DNA of 64,000 nucleotides from Streptomyces sp. NRRL S-340 (lineage in GTDB: Bacteria > Actinomycetota > Actinomycetes > Streptomycetales > Streptomycetaceae): positions 62,001 to 126,000 of the forward strand of contig NZ_JOIY01000003.1 in assembly GCF_000720185.1 (NCBI RefSeq), given 5' to 3'. Positions 44,501-54,422 of this stretch are shown here, one piece after another; the first letter of the stretch is position 1, and every line of letters starts with the position of its first letter. A model generated the notes under the pieces. That model was not told the DNA's origin and searched no databases. It saw only the letters and a list, made by a program, of their open reading frames with translations. The translations under genes and the position numbers were made by a program.

Positions 44501-45178
44501 ATGGCGGGCATACCCCCCATCGAGTCCTACTCGCTGCCCTCGGCTCACGAACTGCCCGGCAACACCGCGCACTGGACCGTGGAGCCGGACCGGGCGGCCC
44601 TGCTCGTCCACGACATGCAGCGCTACTTCCTGCGCCCGTTCCCCGAGGCCGTCCGCCGCCCGCTGGTGGACAACGCCGCCCGACTGCGGCGCCGGGCCGT
44701 CGCGCTGGGCCTCCCGGTGGCGTACACCGCGCAGCCGGGCGGCATGACCGAGCGCGAGCGCGGCCTGCTGAAGGACTTCTGGGGGCCGGGCATGCGCGTC
44801 GACCCCGCCGACCGGGAGGTCGTGGAGCCGCTGGCGCCCGCGCCGGGGGACGCGGTGTTCACCAAGTGGCGTTACAGCGCCTTCTTCCGCTCCGGGCTGC
44901 TGGACTGGCTGCACGCGAACGGCCGCGACCAGCTCATCGTCTGCGGCGTCTACGCGCACGTCGGGGTGCTGATGACCGCGGTGGAGGCGTTCACCCACGA
45001 CATCCAGCCGTTCCTGGTGGCGGACGCGGTCGGCGACTTCTCCGCCGCCCGGCACCGGCTCGCCCTGGAGTACGCGGCCCAGCGCTGCGCGGTGGTCACC
45101 ACCACGGACGCGCTCACCGCGGCCGCTCCGCCCGCCGGCGTCCGTCCGGCGCCCGGGGCCCGTGAGGCGGCCGCGTGA
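44501..45178 (+). CDS. phzD: Isochorismatase-type hydrolase, PhzD
   Basis: The 225-aa enzyme matches PhzD, which hydrolyses the enol ether of 2-amino-2-deoxyisochorismate to give pyruvate and trans-2,3-dihydro-3-hydroxyanthranilate (DHHA). The catalytic residues fall at the same positions as in Pseudomonas PhzD: Asp38 in [11 protein letters not shown] and Lys122 in [23 protein letters not shown] carries the Tyr/His region in place of the Cys nucleophile of N-carbamoylsarcosine amidohydrolases. The start ATG follows AAGGA. Its stop overlaps the phzE start (GTGA at 45175), so the two enzymes are made together. Confidence 0.93.
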   Translation: MAGIPPIESYSLPSAHELPGNTAHWTVEPDRAALLVHDMQRYFLRPFPEAVRRPLVDNAARLRRRAVALGLPVAYTAQPGGMTERERGLLKDFWGPGMRVDPADREVVEPLAPAPGDAVFTKWRYSAFFRSGLLDWLHANGRDQLIVCGVYAHVGVLMTAVEAFTHDIQPFLVADAVGDFSAARHRLALEYAAQRCAVVTTTDALTAAAPPAGVRPAPGAREAAA

Positions 45179-47256
45179 GCGGGCGGCGGACGTCCGGGGG
45201 CCGGCCGGAGGCACCGGCCGCGGAACTGCTCGACCGCGTGCTCGCCTCCCGGCCGCCGGCCTTCGCGCTGCTGCACCGGCCGGAGGCGACCGGCCCGGCC
45301 ACCCTGGACGTGCTCGTCGGCGACATGTCCGCCCCGGAAACCCTCGCCGATCTCCCCTTCCCCGCCCGGCCGGAGGCCGGCGACGGCGCCGCCCGGCACG
45401 AGGTGCTCGCGCTGGTCCCCTACCGGCAGATCGGCGAACGCGGCTTCGCCCACGTGGACGACGGTGCTCCCCTCCTCGCGATGACCGTGACGGGCCAGGG
45501 CCGCCTGCCGGTGGCCGAGGTGCTGGAGCGGCTGCCGGACGATCCGATCACGCTGACCGGCGAGCACTTCGACGTCCGCGACGACGAGTACGCGGACATC
45601 GTCCGCCGGGTGATCGCTGACGAGATCGGCACCGGCAAGGGCGCCAACTTCGTCGTCAAGCGCTCTTTCGTGGCCGACATCACCGGCTACACCCACCGCA
45701 GCGCGCTGTCCCTGTTCCGGCGGCTGCTGCTCGGGGAGACGGGCGCGTACTGGACGTTCGTCGTCCACACCGGCGAGCGGACACTCGTCGGGGCCAGCCC
45801 GGAGCGGCACGTCAGCATCACCGACGGCACCGCCGTCATGAACCCGATCAGCGGCACGTACCGCTATCCGGCCACCGGCCCCACCCTGACCGGCCTCCTC
45901 GGTTTCCTCGCCGACCGCAAGGAGGCCGACGAGCTGTACATGGTGGTGGACGAGGAGCTGAAGATGATGGCCCGGATCTGCCAGGACGGCGGCCGGGTGG
46001 TGGGCCCTCAGCTGAAGGAGATGGCCCGGCTCGCGCACACCGAGTACTTCATCGAGGGCACCAGCGCGCTGGACCTGCGGCTGATCCTGCGGGAGTCCCT
46101 GTTCGCCCCGACGGTCACCGGCAGCCCCCTGGAGAGCGCCTGCCGGGTCATCAGCCGGTACGAGCCGCACGGCCGCGGCTACTACAGCGGCGTCCTCGCC
46201 CTCCTGGGACGCGACACGACCGGCGCGCCCGCGCTGGACTCCTCGATCCTCATCCGGACCGCCGACATCGACGCCGGGGGCAGGCTGCGGGTCGGCGTCG
46301 GCGCCACCCTCGTACGCCACTCCGTCCCGGCCTCCGAGGTCGCCGAGACGCGGGCCAAGGCAGCCGGCCTGCTCGCCGCCCTGCGCTCCGGCACCCCGCC
46401 CGCGCCCCGCGCCGAGGGGGCCGCGCCGGACGGGGCGCGGACGGCGGCGGGACCCCGCTTCGCCGCGCATCCGCGGATCCGGGCGGTGCTGGAGCGGCGC
46501 AATGCGACGCTCGCCGGGTTCTGGCTGGCGAAGGACACCGCCCGGCGGCATCCGCTGCCCGAACTGGCGGGCCGCAAGGTGCTGGTGGTGGACGCCGAGG
46601 ACACCTTCACCTGGATGCTCGACCACCAACTGCGCTCCCTCGGCCTGGAGGTGACGGTGCGCCGCTTCGACGAACCCCACTGCCTCACCGGCCACGACCT
46701 CGTGGTCATGGGTCCGGGACCCGGCGACCCCCGGGCGGCGGCGGACCCGAAGATCGCCCGTCTGCGCGGTGCCGTCGGCCGGTTGCTCCGGGACCGCAGT
46801 CCGTTCCTGGCCGTGTGCCTGAGCCACCAGGTGCTCAGCACCCGGCTCGGCCTGCCGCTGGTCCGCCGGCACGTCCCCCACCAGGGCGTCCAACGGGAGA
46901 TCGACTTCTTCGGCGGCCGCGAACGCGTCGGTTTCTACAACACGTTCGCGGCCCACAGCCCCGCGGACGAGATCCACTGCGCCGGGGTCGGCACGGTACG
47001 GGTGAGCCGTGACCCGGGGACCGGCGAGGTGCACGCACTGCGCGGGCCGCACTTCGCCTCGATGCAGTTCCACGCCGAGTCGCTGCTCACCGAGGACGGC
47101 GTCCGCCTGATCGGCACGCTCGCGAGCGGCGTCGTCGCCCCGCGGGCCACCACGGGCGGCGACCCGGAAGGCCGCCCCGGCGCCGGCCCCGTGCTACGGC
47201 CCGCCCCGGCGGCCGCCCGGAACCCGCGCACCGGACCGGCAGGGGAGCCGCGGTGA
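45175..47256 (+). CDS. phzE: 2-amino-2-deoxyisochorismate synthase, PhzE
   Basis: The 693-aa enzyme fuses a chorismate-binding synthase to a glutamine amidotransferase, in the PhzE order. Residues 1-405 aminate chorismate to 2-amino-2-deoxyisochorismate: [21 protein letters not shown] near 222, [18 protein letters not shown] and GRGYYSGV match PhzE closely, and it should not release anthranilate as TrpE does. Residues 455-665 are the amidotransferase with Cys in LAVCLSHQ near 547 and His in MQFHAES near 633; the SHQ form is usual for PhzE. The GTG start overlaps phzD and the stop overlaps the next gene. Confidence 0.94.
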   Translation: MSGRRTSGGRPEAPAAELLDRVLASRPPAFALLHRPEATGPATLDVLVGDMSAPETLADLPFPARPEAGDGAARHEVLALVPYRQIGERGFAHVDDGAPLLAMTVTGQGRLPVAEVLERLPDDPITLTGEHFDVRDDEYADIVRRVIADEIGTGKGANFVVKRSFVADITGYTHRSALSLFRRLLLGETGAYWTFVVHTGERTLVGASPERHVSITDGTAVMNPISGTYRYPATGPTLTGLLGFLADRKEADELYMVVDEELKMMARICQDGGRVVGPQLKEMARLAHTEYFIEGTSALDLRLILRESLFAPTVTGSPLESACRVISRYEPHGRGYYSGVLALLGRDTTGAPALDSSILIRTADIDAGGRLRVGVGATLVRHSVPASEVAETRAKAAGLLAALRSGTPPAPRAEGAAPDGARTAAGPRFAAHPRIRAVLERRNATLAGFWLAKDTARRHPLPELAGRKVLVVDAEDTFTWMLDHQLRSLGLEVTVRRFDEPHCLTGHDLVVMGPGPGDPRAAADPKIARLRGAVGRLLRDRSPFLAVCLSHQVLSTRLGLPLVRRHVPHQGVQREIDFFGGRERVGFYNTFAAHSPADEIHCAGVGTVRVSRDPGTGEVHALRGPHFASMQFHAESLLTEDGVRLIGTLASGVVAPRATTGGDPEGRPGAGPVLRPAPAAARNPRTGPAGEPR

Positions 47257-48437
47257 GCAGGCTGCGCTGGCTCACCGCGGGCGAGTCCCACGGTCGCGCG
47301 CTCGTCGCGACGCTGGAGGGCCTTCCCGCCGGCGTGCCCGTCACCACCGCGACGGTGGCGGACCACCTGGCGCGCCGGCGGCTCGGCCACGGCCGCGGCG
47401 CGCGGATGACGTTCGAGCGGGACGAGGTCACGTTCCTGGGCGGGGTGCGCCACGGGCTGACCCTGGGCTCCCCGGTGGCCGTGATGGTGGGCAACACCGA
47501 GTGGCCGAAGTGGGAGCGGGTGATGGCGGCCGACCCGGTCGGGGCCGAGGTGCCGGCGGGGTCGGCCCGGGCCGCGCCGCTCACCCGGCCCCGCCCGGGG
47601 CACGCGGACCTGGCGGGGATGCAGAAGTACGGCTTCACCGAGGCCCGCCCGGTCCTGGAGCGGGCCTCGGCGCGGGAGACGGCGGCGCGGGTGGCGCTGG
47701 GCGCGGTGGCCCGGTCGTATGTGAGGGAGACGGCCGGTGTCGAGATCGTCAGCCATGTCGTCGAGCTGGGCGGAGCCAGGGCGCCCGACGGCATTCACCC
47801 CTCCCCCGCCGACATGGCCGTGCTGGACGCGGACCCGGTGCGCTGTATGGACGCGGACGCCTCGAAGGCGATGGTGGCACGGATCGACCGGGCCCACGGG
47901 GAAGGCGACACCCTGGGCGGTGTGGTGGAGGTGCTGGCCTACGGCGTGCCGGTGGGACTGGGTTCCCATGTGCACTGGGACCGGCGGTTGGACGCCCGTC
48001 TGGCGGCGGCGCTCATGGGCATCCAGGCGATCAAGGGTGTGGAGGTCGGTGACGGATTCGGCCTGGCGCGGGTGCCGGGCTCCCGGGCGCACGACGAGAT
48101 GGTGAGCACGCCGGAGGGCATCAGGCGGGCTTCCGGGCGCTCGGGCGGGACGGAGGGCGGTCTGAGCACGGGCGGGCTGCTGCGGGTGCGGGCGGCGATG
48201 AAACCGATCGCGACGGTGCCGCGGGCGTTGAGGACGGTGGACGTGGCCACCGGCGAGCCGGCGCGGGCCCATCACCAGCGGTCCGACGTGTGCGCGGTGC
48301 CGGCCGCCGGCATCGTGGCGGAGGCGATGGTCGCGCTGGTCCTGGCCGACGCGGTCGCGGAGAAGTTCGGCGGGGACAGCGTCACCGAGACCCGCCGCAA
48401 CGTGCGGTCGTACCTCGACGGCATGGCGGTGCGGTGA
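47253..48437 (+). CDS. aroC: Chorismate synthase
   Basis: The 394-aa enzyme removes phosphate from EPSP to give chorismate, using reduced FMN. The family signatures are all present: the N-terminal [19 protein letters not shown], the central RPGHADLAG with its catalytic His, [14 protein letters not shown], and the C-terminal THHQ-equivalent [11 protein letters not shown]. The GTG at 47253 overlaps the phzE stop by 4 bases. A chorismate synthase inside this operon is most likely a second copy dedicated to the pathway, since every Streptomyces has a housekeeping aroC elsewhere (inference). Confidence 0.95.
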   Translation: MSRLRWLTAGESHGRALVATLEGLPAGVPVTTATVADHLARRRLGHGRGARMTFERDEVTFLGGVRHGLTLGSPVAVMVGNTEWPKWERVMAADPVGAEVPAGSARAAPLTRPRPGHADLAGMQKYGFTEARPVLERASARETAARVALGAVARSYVRETAGVEIVSHVVELGGARAPDGIHPSPADMAVLDADPVRCMDADASKAMVARIDRAHGEGDTLGGVVEVLAYGVPVGLGSHVHWDRRLDARLAAALMGIQAIKGVEVGDGFGLARVPGSRAHDEMVSTPEGIRRASGRSGGTEGGLSTGGLLRVRAAMKPIATVPRALRTVDVATGEPARAHHQRSDVCAVPAAGIVAEAMVALVLADAVAEKFGGDSVTETRRNVRSYLDGMAVR

Positions 48438-48483
48438 GCGGCCGGCCGGGACCGGCGGGACCGCACGACGAAGGGAGGCCCCT

Positions 48484-49185
48484 GTGACGGCGGGCACGCT
48501 GCACGACGGCGAGCGGCCGGGGTCGGAGCCGCGGACAGCGCCACCGCCACCGCCACGGACAGTGCCTCAGCCGCGGCCGGTGGCAGTGCCGTTGCCGGTG
48601 GCAGTGCCGTTGCCGGTGGCAGTGCCGTTGCCGGTGGCAGTGCCGTTGCCGGTGGCCATGGGACCGCTGGTGGTGCTGGTGGGGCCGATGGGCGTGGGCA
48701 AGTCCACCGTCGGCCGCCTGCTCGCCGAGCGGCTGGGGGTGGCGCACCGGGACACCGACGACGACCTCGTCGCCGGGCAGGGGCGAAGCGTCGCGGAGCT
48801 GTTCGGTGAGCACGGCGAGGCGGGGTTCCGGGCGCTGGAGAAGGAAGCCGTGCGGGTGGCGCTGGCCGAGCACGACGGCGTCCTCTCGCTCGGCGGCGGC
48901 GCGGTCCTGGAGCAGGACACCCGGTCACTGCTGGCCGGACGGCACGTGGTCTGGCTTTCCATGGCCGGGACGGAGGCCGTGCGACGCCTCGCGGACGAGG
49001 GGACGCGCCCCCTGCTGGCGGGCGGCGCGGCAGGGCGCTGGGCCGCACTGGCCCGGGCCCGGCGCCCGCTGTACGAGGAGGTGGCGGCCTGCAGCGTGCC
49101 GACCGATGGCCTCACGCCCGCGGAGGTGGTGGCGGCCGTCCTGGAGACCCTGCCGCGGCGCAGTTCCGCCCTGCCGGAGCATTGA
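48484..49185 (+). CDS. aroK: Shikimate kinase with a repeated Pro/Val/Ala N-terminal tail
   Basis: The 233-aa protein ends in a shikimate kinase of normal size: Walker A GPMGVGKSTVG, the shikimate-binding DTDDDLV, RALEKEAV, LGGGAVL and the lid-region RPLLA. It phosphorylates shikimate at the 3-hydroxyl. The GTG at 48484 follows GGGAGG 7 bases upstream. The first 58 residues are an extra tail, mostly repeats of PVAVPL coded by an 18-bp tandem repeat, not seen in usual shikimate kinases. A start at the ATG at 48658 would give a tailless enzyme but has no clear ribosome site. It closes the operon. Confidence 0.9.
   Translation: MTAGTLHDGERPGSEPRTAPPPPPRTVPQPRPVAVPLPVAVPLPVAVPLPVAVPLPVAMGPLVVLVGPMGVGKSTVGRLLAERLGVAHRDTDDDLVAGQGRSVAELFGEHGEAGFRALEKEAVRVALAEHDGVLSLGGGAVLEQDTRSLLAGRHVVWLSMAGTEAVRRLADEGTRPLLAGGAAGRWAALARARRPLYEEVAACSVPTDGLTPAEVVAAVLETLPRRSSALPEH
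48577..48648 (+). repeat. Four perfect 18-bp repeats in the shikimate kinase gene
   Basis: CCGGTGGCAGTGCCGTTG occurs four times in a row at 48577, 48595, 48613 and 48631, then decays (CCGGTGGCCATG). Each unit adds PVAVPL in frame, so copy number can change without a frameshift. Confidence 0.95.
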
Positions 49186-49517
49186 GCCGCCCGTCCGCCG
49201 TGCGAGGCGGGTGGCCGGCGCGGTGGGGGTTCGCGCGGGACCCGGGCACCGCCTGCGCGGTGCGTGGTGAGCGCCGAGCGCGACCCCGGCCCGGAGCGCA
49301 GGCTCGCCTCCGAGGCGGTGGGCTGCTTCGGCCGGCCTGCGCAGGCGATCTCCCGCAAGCCCGGCGCACACGCGTGACCTGACCCGGCACGCGGAAGGTG
49401 GACACCGCGTCGTCGGCGGGGCGCTCCCTCTGGCGCGGTCCCTCTGGTGCGGACCGCATCCCGGACCGCCCGGCAGACCGGCCAGGGGCCGTCTTCGCCC
49501 TGGCCTCGACCGGACGC
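49186..49517. other. Convergent gap after the shikimate kinase gene
   Basis: No gene is supported. Open frames here are shadows or lack starts. It separates the end of the phz-like operon from the convergent SLT gene. Confidence 0.45.
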
Positions 49518-49560
49518 CCTGGGCGGACGGCCTGGGCGGACGGCCTGGGCGGACGGCCTG
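49518..49560. repeat. 13-bp tandem repeats at the 3' end of the SLT gene
   Basis: CCTGGGCGGACGG is repeated three times (49518, 49531, 49544) with a partial fourth unit. The array ends one base before the minus-strand stop codon of the SLT gene. Confidence 0.9.
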
Positions 49561-49561
49561 G

Positions 49562-50083
49562 TCAGTAGGCGGAGTTGACGTTGTCGATGGATCCGTAGCG
49601 GTGGGCGGCGTAGTTGGCGGCCGCGGTGATGTTCGCCACCGGGTCGGTGATGCTCTGCGCGGTACCGGCGACGTGGTAGGCGGTGAAGGTGGGGTCGATG
49701 ACCTGGAGCAGGCCCTTGGACGGGACACCGTTCTTGGCGTTCACGTCCCAGTTGTTCTGGGCGTTGGGGTTGCCGCCGGACTCGCGCATGATGTTGCGCT
49801 TGAGGCCCTCGTAGCTGCCCGGGATTCCCTTGGCTTTCATGACCTTCAAGGACTCGGTGATCCAGCCGTCGAGATTGCTGCCGACGCCGGCCTTCTGCCG
49901 GTCGGCGGAGTGGCTGGTGTGGGTGGAGGCCTTGGCCGCGGTGGCGGCGGGCACCCGCGTCGTCATCTCGGCGGCCTGCGCGCCGGTCGGCATCAGGGTG
50001 AGGGCGACGGCCGCGACGCCGGTCGTGGCGAGGCCCGTGAGACCGAGGGAGCGCAGGCGGGCGGTGCGGGTGGTCATGGTCAT
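49562..50083 (-). CDS. Secreted SLT-type lytic transglycosylase-like protein
   Basis: The 173-aa precursor has a signal peptide (RSLGLTGLATTGVAAVALTL, cleaved after GAQA near residue 36). The rest is a small lysozyme-like SLT domain: LKRNIMRESGGNPNAQNNWD holds the catalytic Glu, and GLLQVIDPTFTAYHV and VANITAAANYAAHRYGS are the conserved following blocks. Family members cleave peptidoglycan between MurNAc and GlcNAc outside the membrane, often in growth, spore germination or sporulation. The ATG at 50083 is chosen for the signal peptide; GGAAGG lies 10-15 bases upstream. The long upstream leader with an inverted repeat suggests regulation. Confidence 0.88.
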   Translation of the reverse strand: MTMTTRTARLRSLGLTGLATTGVAAVALTLMPTGAQAAEMTTRVPAATAAKASTHTSHSADRQKAGVGSNLDGWITESLKVMKAKGIPGSYEGLKRNIMRESGGNPNAQNNWDVNAKNGVPSKGLLQVIDPTFTAYHVAGTAQSITDPVANITAAANYAAHRYGSIDNVNSAY

Positions 50084-50533
50084 GCGAAGGCAACCTTCCG
50101 TAGGGGGCATCATCAGTGCCGGCCGCTGTCGTGCTCGCGGCGGCGTCGGGGCAGCCGCGATCACGAGCAGCGGGCCCCGCAGGGAGTCGCCGGCGTCCGG
50201 TCGTCCGGCTCGCAGCGACGACAACCATGGTTAGCGGCGGCCGACCCGGGACGCAATGATGTGACCTACTACGCATCTACGGAGAAATACGCCAAAAGGG
50301 GCTCTTGAGATACATACGCCCTTTTGGTGGGGCTTCCGCATGTACGATCGCCTTTAGGATGTGATCCCCCTCGCATGGCCGGCGTCACGCTCTCGTGCTC
50401 CGGAATCCCTCCCCCGCCGCCCCGGGTCGACCGCGAAGCAGCAGAACGCGCTGCCGGCCGAGACCGGGGACCGGGTCTGGCCCCCGTCCCCGGGAAGGCG
50501 GCGCGAGGCGTGATTTGACTTCGAGCGCGCTCA
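50084..50533. other. Leader and promoter region of the SLT gene
   Basis: No gene is seen. The stretch 50250-50370 has lower GC and a 9-bp inverted repeat (separate entry). I looked for the c-di-AMP (ydaO) riboswitch that precedes several Streptomyces muralytic genes, but its conserved blocks are not present. Confidence 0.45.
50292..50327. promoter_or_regulatory. 9-bp perfect inverted repeat upstream of the SLT gene
   Basis: CCAAAAGGG (50292-50300) pairs with CCCTTTTGG (50319-50327) with 18 bases between. Its A/T-rich arms are unusual for this genome. It lies about 210 bases upstream of the SLT start and may be a regulator site. Confidence 0.5.
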
Positions 50534-50696
50534 AGAGCTGCGAACAGGAGTGGGCCCCGGCGGGCGGCGCCCGGCACGCGCCCTCGCCGCGTTGCCGGAA
50601 AGCCCGGGCAGCTCCGCTGCAAGGACCTTCCGGCGCCTTGCGGCCGCACGCACCGGACACCGCCCGCTGACCGGAACCCACTTTGTTCGCAGCTCT
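50534..50696. mobile_element. MITE-like inverted-repeat element, copy 2
   Basis: A 163-bp copy in the same orientation as the one at 15797-15960. The left end AGAGCTGCGAACAGGAGTGG has drifted from the right-end complement AGAGCTGCGAACAAAGTGGG. The inner sequence (GGGCCCCGGCGGGCGGCGCC, the GCCGGAA hairpin, CACCGGACACCGCCCGCTGA) matches copy 1 closely. No clear target duplication is seen. It lies in the gap before the aldo/keto reductase. Confidence 0.75.
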
Positions 50697-50836
50697 GAGC
50701 CCGTAGCGTCGCGGATGCCCGGCGTGCCGGGGCACCGGAGCAGGGCGCCTGGCGCAGGATGCGGAGGGAGATCGGCCGCCGGCCGGAAGAAGGCCCTCGC
50801 GCCGGACGGACGACGGACAAGAGTGAAAGGACCCTC

Positions 50837-51826
<990 letters not shown>

Positions 51827-52147
51827 TCGCCGTGACCGGAAAGGATGGTCAGGCCGCCGCCCGGGGCGGATCCGTCAGCCGGGAGCGCCCTGGGCGCGGC
51901 GGCTGCCCGGTGGTCCGGCGCCGGTGGTCGCTCCCGGCGCCGGGGCGCCGACGGAACCGTTTCCCGCGCACCGAGCCACGTGGCGGCCCGGTGCGCGCCG
52001 CTTCTCCGGACGGCCGATGCCGTGCTGGACGCGGACGCGTCGCGGCGGCCGGACTCTGCGACGGGTCCTGCGCCGCCGTGCCCTCCGCCCGCCGCAGGAT
52101 CGAGTCGATCGGGGTGCCGGCGCGACGGTGGAGACCGGAGCACCGGA
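51827..52147. other. Convergent gap with no gene
   Basis: Between the converging aldo/keto reductase and BrkB genes. Only shadow frames are seen; no repeat or clear terminator found. Confidence 0.45.
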
Positions 52148-53212
52148 TCAGCGCTCGCCCAGGCGCCGCCGGTCGTCCTCGTCCCATTTACGGGTGTCGC
52201 GGGGCTGGGTGTAGGGCTCGGTGTCCGGTGGCAGCCCGCCCGCGATGGACCGCTGGCGTACGGTCTCGGCGTCGAACTCCAGGCCCAGGAGGATGGCCAG
52301 GTTGGTGATCCACAGCCAGACGAGGAACACGATGACCCCGGCCATGGTGCCGTACGTCTTGTTGTAGGAGGCGAAGTTCGCCACGTAGAACGCGAACCCG
52401 GCCGAGGCGATCATCCAGATCACCAGGGCGAGGAAACTGCCGGGGGTGATCCACCGGAACCCCTTCACCTTCGCGTTCGGGCTCGCCCAGTACAGGATCG
52501 CGATCATGGCGGTGACCAGAACCAGCAGGACGGGCCACTTGGCGATCGTCCACACCGTCAGCGCCATGTCACCGATGCCCAGAGCGGCACCGGCGCGGTG
52601 GGCGAGACCGCCGGTGAACACCACGATCAGCGCACTGGCCACCGCCAGCACCATCAGCACGACCGTCACGCCCAGCCGCACGGGAACGATCTTCCACACC
52701 GGGCGGCCCTCCGGCATGTCGTAGACCGCGTTCGCGGCGCGGATGAACGCTGCCACGTAGCCGGAGGCCGACCACACCGCCAGCACGATGCCGACGACGG
52801 CCATGACGGAGCCGACGCCGGCGCTGCTCTGCAGTTGCTCCACGGCCCGGGTGATGATGTCCCGGGCCGAGCCGGGAGCGAGTTTTCTGACGTTGGCCAG
52901 GACCGCGTCGGTCGAGGACCTGCCGGTGATGCCCAGCAGGGACACGAGCACGAGCAGCGCCGGGAACAGAGACAGCACCCCGTAGTACGTCAGAGCTGCC
53001 GCGCGGTCGGTCAGCTCATCGTCCTTGAATTCCCGCAGCGCCCCCTTGAGCACACGGCCCCAGGCCCGCTTGGGCAGCTCGGTCGGCGTGTCCGGTGCCC
53101 GGCGCTCCACCTCTGGCCCCGGCCCGGCCTCCTCGGGTGCCGGCACCTGGTGGGCCGGCGGATCGTCGCTGTCGTGGTGCGCCTTGCGCCCTGGAAGATG
53201 CAGCTTCGCCAT
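52148..53212 (-). CDS. YihY/BrkB-family inner membrane protein
   Basis: The 354-aa protein has a charged N-terminal tail of about 50 residues, then six membrane segments in the YihY (virulence factor BrkB) pattern: DRAAALTYYGVLSLFPALLVL opens the domain, GYVAAFIRAANAVYDMPEGRP and FVLYVANF-like SAGFAFYVANFASYNKTYG, then WLWITNLAILLGLEFDAE close it. It was once called ribonuclease BN by mistake; the real function is unknown and may be transport. The C-terminal tail is hydrophilic. The start ATG at 53212 is the only good one; no partner gene is adjacent in the same direction within 100 bp. Confidence 0.92.
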   Translation of the reverse strand: MAKLHLPGRKAHHDSDDPPAHQVPAPEEAGPGPEVERRAPDTPTELPKRAWGRVLKGALREFKDDELTDRAAALTYYGVLSLFPALLVLVSLLGITGRSSTDAVLANVRKLAPGSARDIITRAVEQLQSSAGVGSVMAVVGIVLAVWSASGYVAAFIRAANAVYDMPEGRPVWKIVPVRLGVTVVLMVLAVASALIVVFTGGLAHRAGAALGIGDMALTVWTIAKWPVLLVLVTAMIAILYWASPNAKVKGFRWITPGSFLALVIWMIASAGFAFYVANFASYNKTYGTMAGVIVFLVWLWITNLAILLGLEFDAETVRQRSIAGGLPPDTEPYTQPRDTRKWDEDDRRRLGER

Positions 53213-53315
53213 ACCTGCCGAGTAACCCCTCGCGGTCCCGGCTACGCCACCCGAGACCGGCCGGCGCCTGCGCGCAGCGTCCGGCGCTGCCGGCGTCTCG
53301 GAGGCTGGGAGCCGG

Positions 53316-53954
53316 TCACCGGGCCGGGCGGGGGGCGCCGTACCAGCGCCAGTTCTCGCGGCGGGGCCGTCCAGGGCCGCCGATGCGTCCCGTGGCCCAC
53401 AGCAGAGTGGAGGAGGCGTCCTCGGTGAGGGGCACGTCGGGGAAGAGCCGGACGAGGGCCCTGCGGCTCAAGTCCTCCGGCGGTTTCGCACCGGTCTGGA
53501 CTCCCTGTGCGATGTCGTAGGTGTGCACGAGGGTTTCGACGACGCCCATGGCCGCGAAGCCCTCCGGGTCGGAGGCGCCGAAGACGTGCGGTGCCAGCAC
53601 GGTGGGCGGGGTGCTGTCCACCACCGCCGCGAGCAGACCTCCACACGCTTCGACGACCGTCAGCAGCCCGGCGGGGCCTGCCGCCCTGTCACCGAAGATG
53701 ACGTTGACCGGCCCTTCGGCGCGGTCGCCGGACAGGCGCAGGGGCACGCGCGGGACGCCCATGGGCTCCGCGAGCCCGAACCGCAGCGCGTAGGTCAGCA
53801 GGTCGTCCGCGAGGTGTTCCAGGGTCTCCCAGCACGTCCACTCCAGGTCACCCGCAGGAGCGCTCCACCGGGGATCGGGAACAGCGGAGAGAGTCTGCGT
53901 GCAGTGAGCGACCGCCTCGCGCACATGTTTCCCGCTCACCAGCACATCTGTCAT
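53316..53954 (-). CDS. DinB/maleylpyruvate isomerase-like fold protein
   Basis: The 212-aa protein resembles the mycothiol-dependent maleylpyruvate isomerase N-terminal (DinB-like) family: HVREAVAHCTQTLSAVP opens the four-helix bundle, WTCWETLEHLADDLLTYALR carries a candidate metal His, and ETLVHTYDIAQG carries a second. Members use mycothiol or bind metal in small-molecule isomerisation or transfer; many are uncharacterised. I chose the ATG at 53954 (GGA before it) over 53969. The gene follows its neighbour by about 100 bp in the same direction as BrkB but need not be co-transcribed. Confidence 0.75.
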   Translation of the reverse strand: MTDVLVSGKHVREAVAHCTQTLSAVPDPRWSAPAGDLEWTCWETLEHLADDLLTYALRFGLAEPMGVPRVPLRLSGDRAEGPVNVIFGDRAAGPAGLLTVVEACGGLLAAVVDSTPPTVLAPHVFGASDPEGFAAMGVVETLVHTYDIAQGVQTGAKPPEDLSRRALVRLFPDVPLTEDASSTLLWATGRIGGPGRPRRENWRWYGAPRPAR

Positions 53955-53969
53955 TCCGGAACTCGGCAT

Positions 53970-54422
53970 TGCGGCAGGTTACTAGGCCTTGTCCGAGGGA
54001 CGCGTGACGGGCCGAAGCGGCCTCCGCGGGGCCCGCGCCGGCGGAGTCGGCCCGCCCAGCAGCGGGACGACGAAGATCTGGCGGCTGCTGCGCGCCCGAG
54101 CCCCTCCCGCGTACGTCCGCTCAGCCCTGGCCTGCCGCCGGCGACGGCGGCCGACGTCCCCGTGACAGCCCTGCCTCTGCGTCCAGTTCACCGCGGGGGG
54201 CATCACAGGGCCCCATGTCAGCCGGGGTGGACACCCCTGCTCCCGGCTCGTCGGACAGGACCTGGAGGGCGTCTTCCCCGGCTTCACAGCCCGACTCGGG
54301 CCCGGATCACGGTGCGGGTGACAGGGGCAGGCACCGACTCACCTTTCAGGGACGGGGGTTGCCGACTGGGCCGACGCCGGGAGCCACGACGGGCCGACCG
54401 CTCGTCGCCGGCCGGGCGGGGC
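53970..54422. other. Intergenic stretch, nothing recognised
   Basis: Frames on both strands have biased composition but no recognisable family, start signal or hairpin. It may be debris of an older gene. Confidence 0.4.

Noticed and set aside
45175..47256. Anthranilate synthase (TrpE-TrpG fusion) or PabAB
   Set aside because: Domain order and motifs ([31 protein letters not shown]) and the coupled phzD favour PhzE.
50084..50350. A c-di-AMP (ydaO) riboswitch before the SLT gene
   Set aside because: Only a GCTAACC-like fragment matches; the other conserved blocks are absent.
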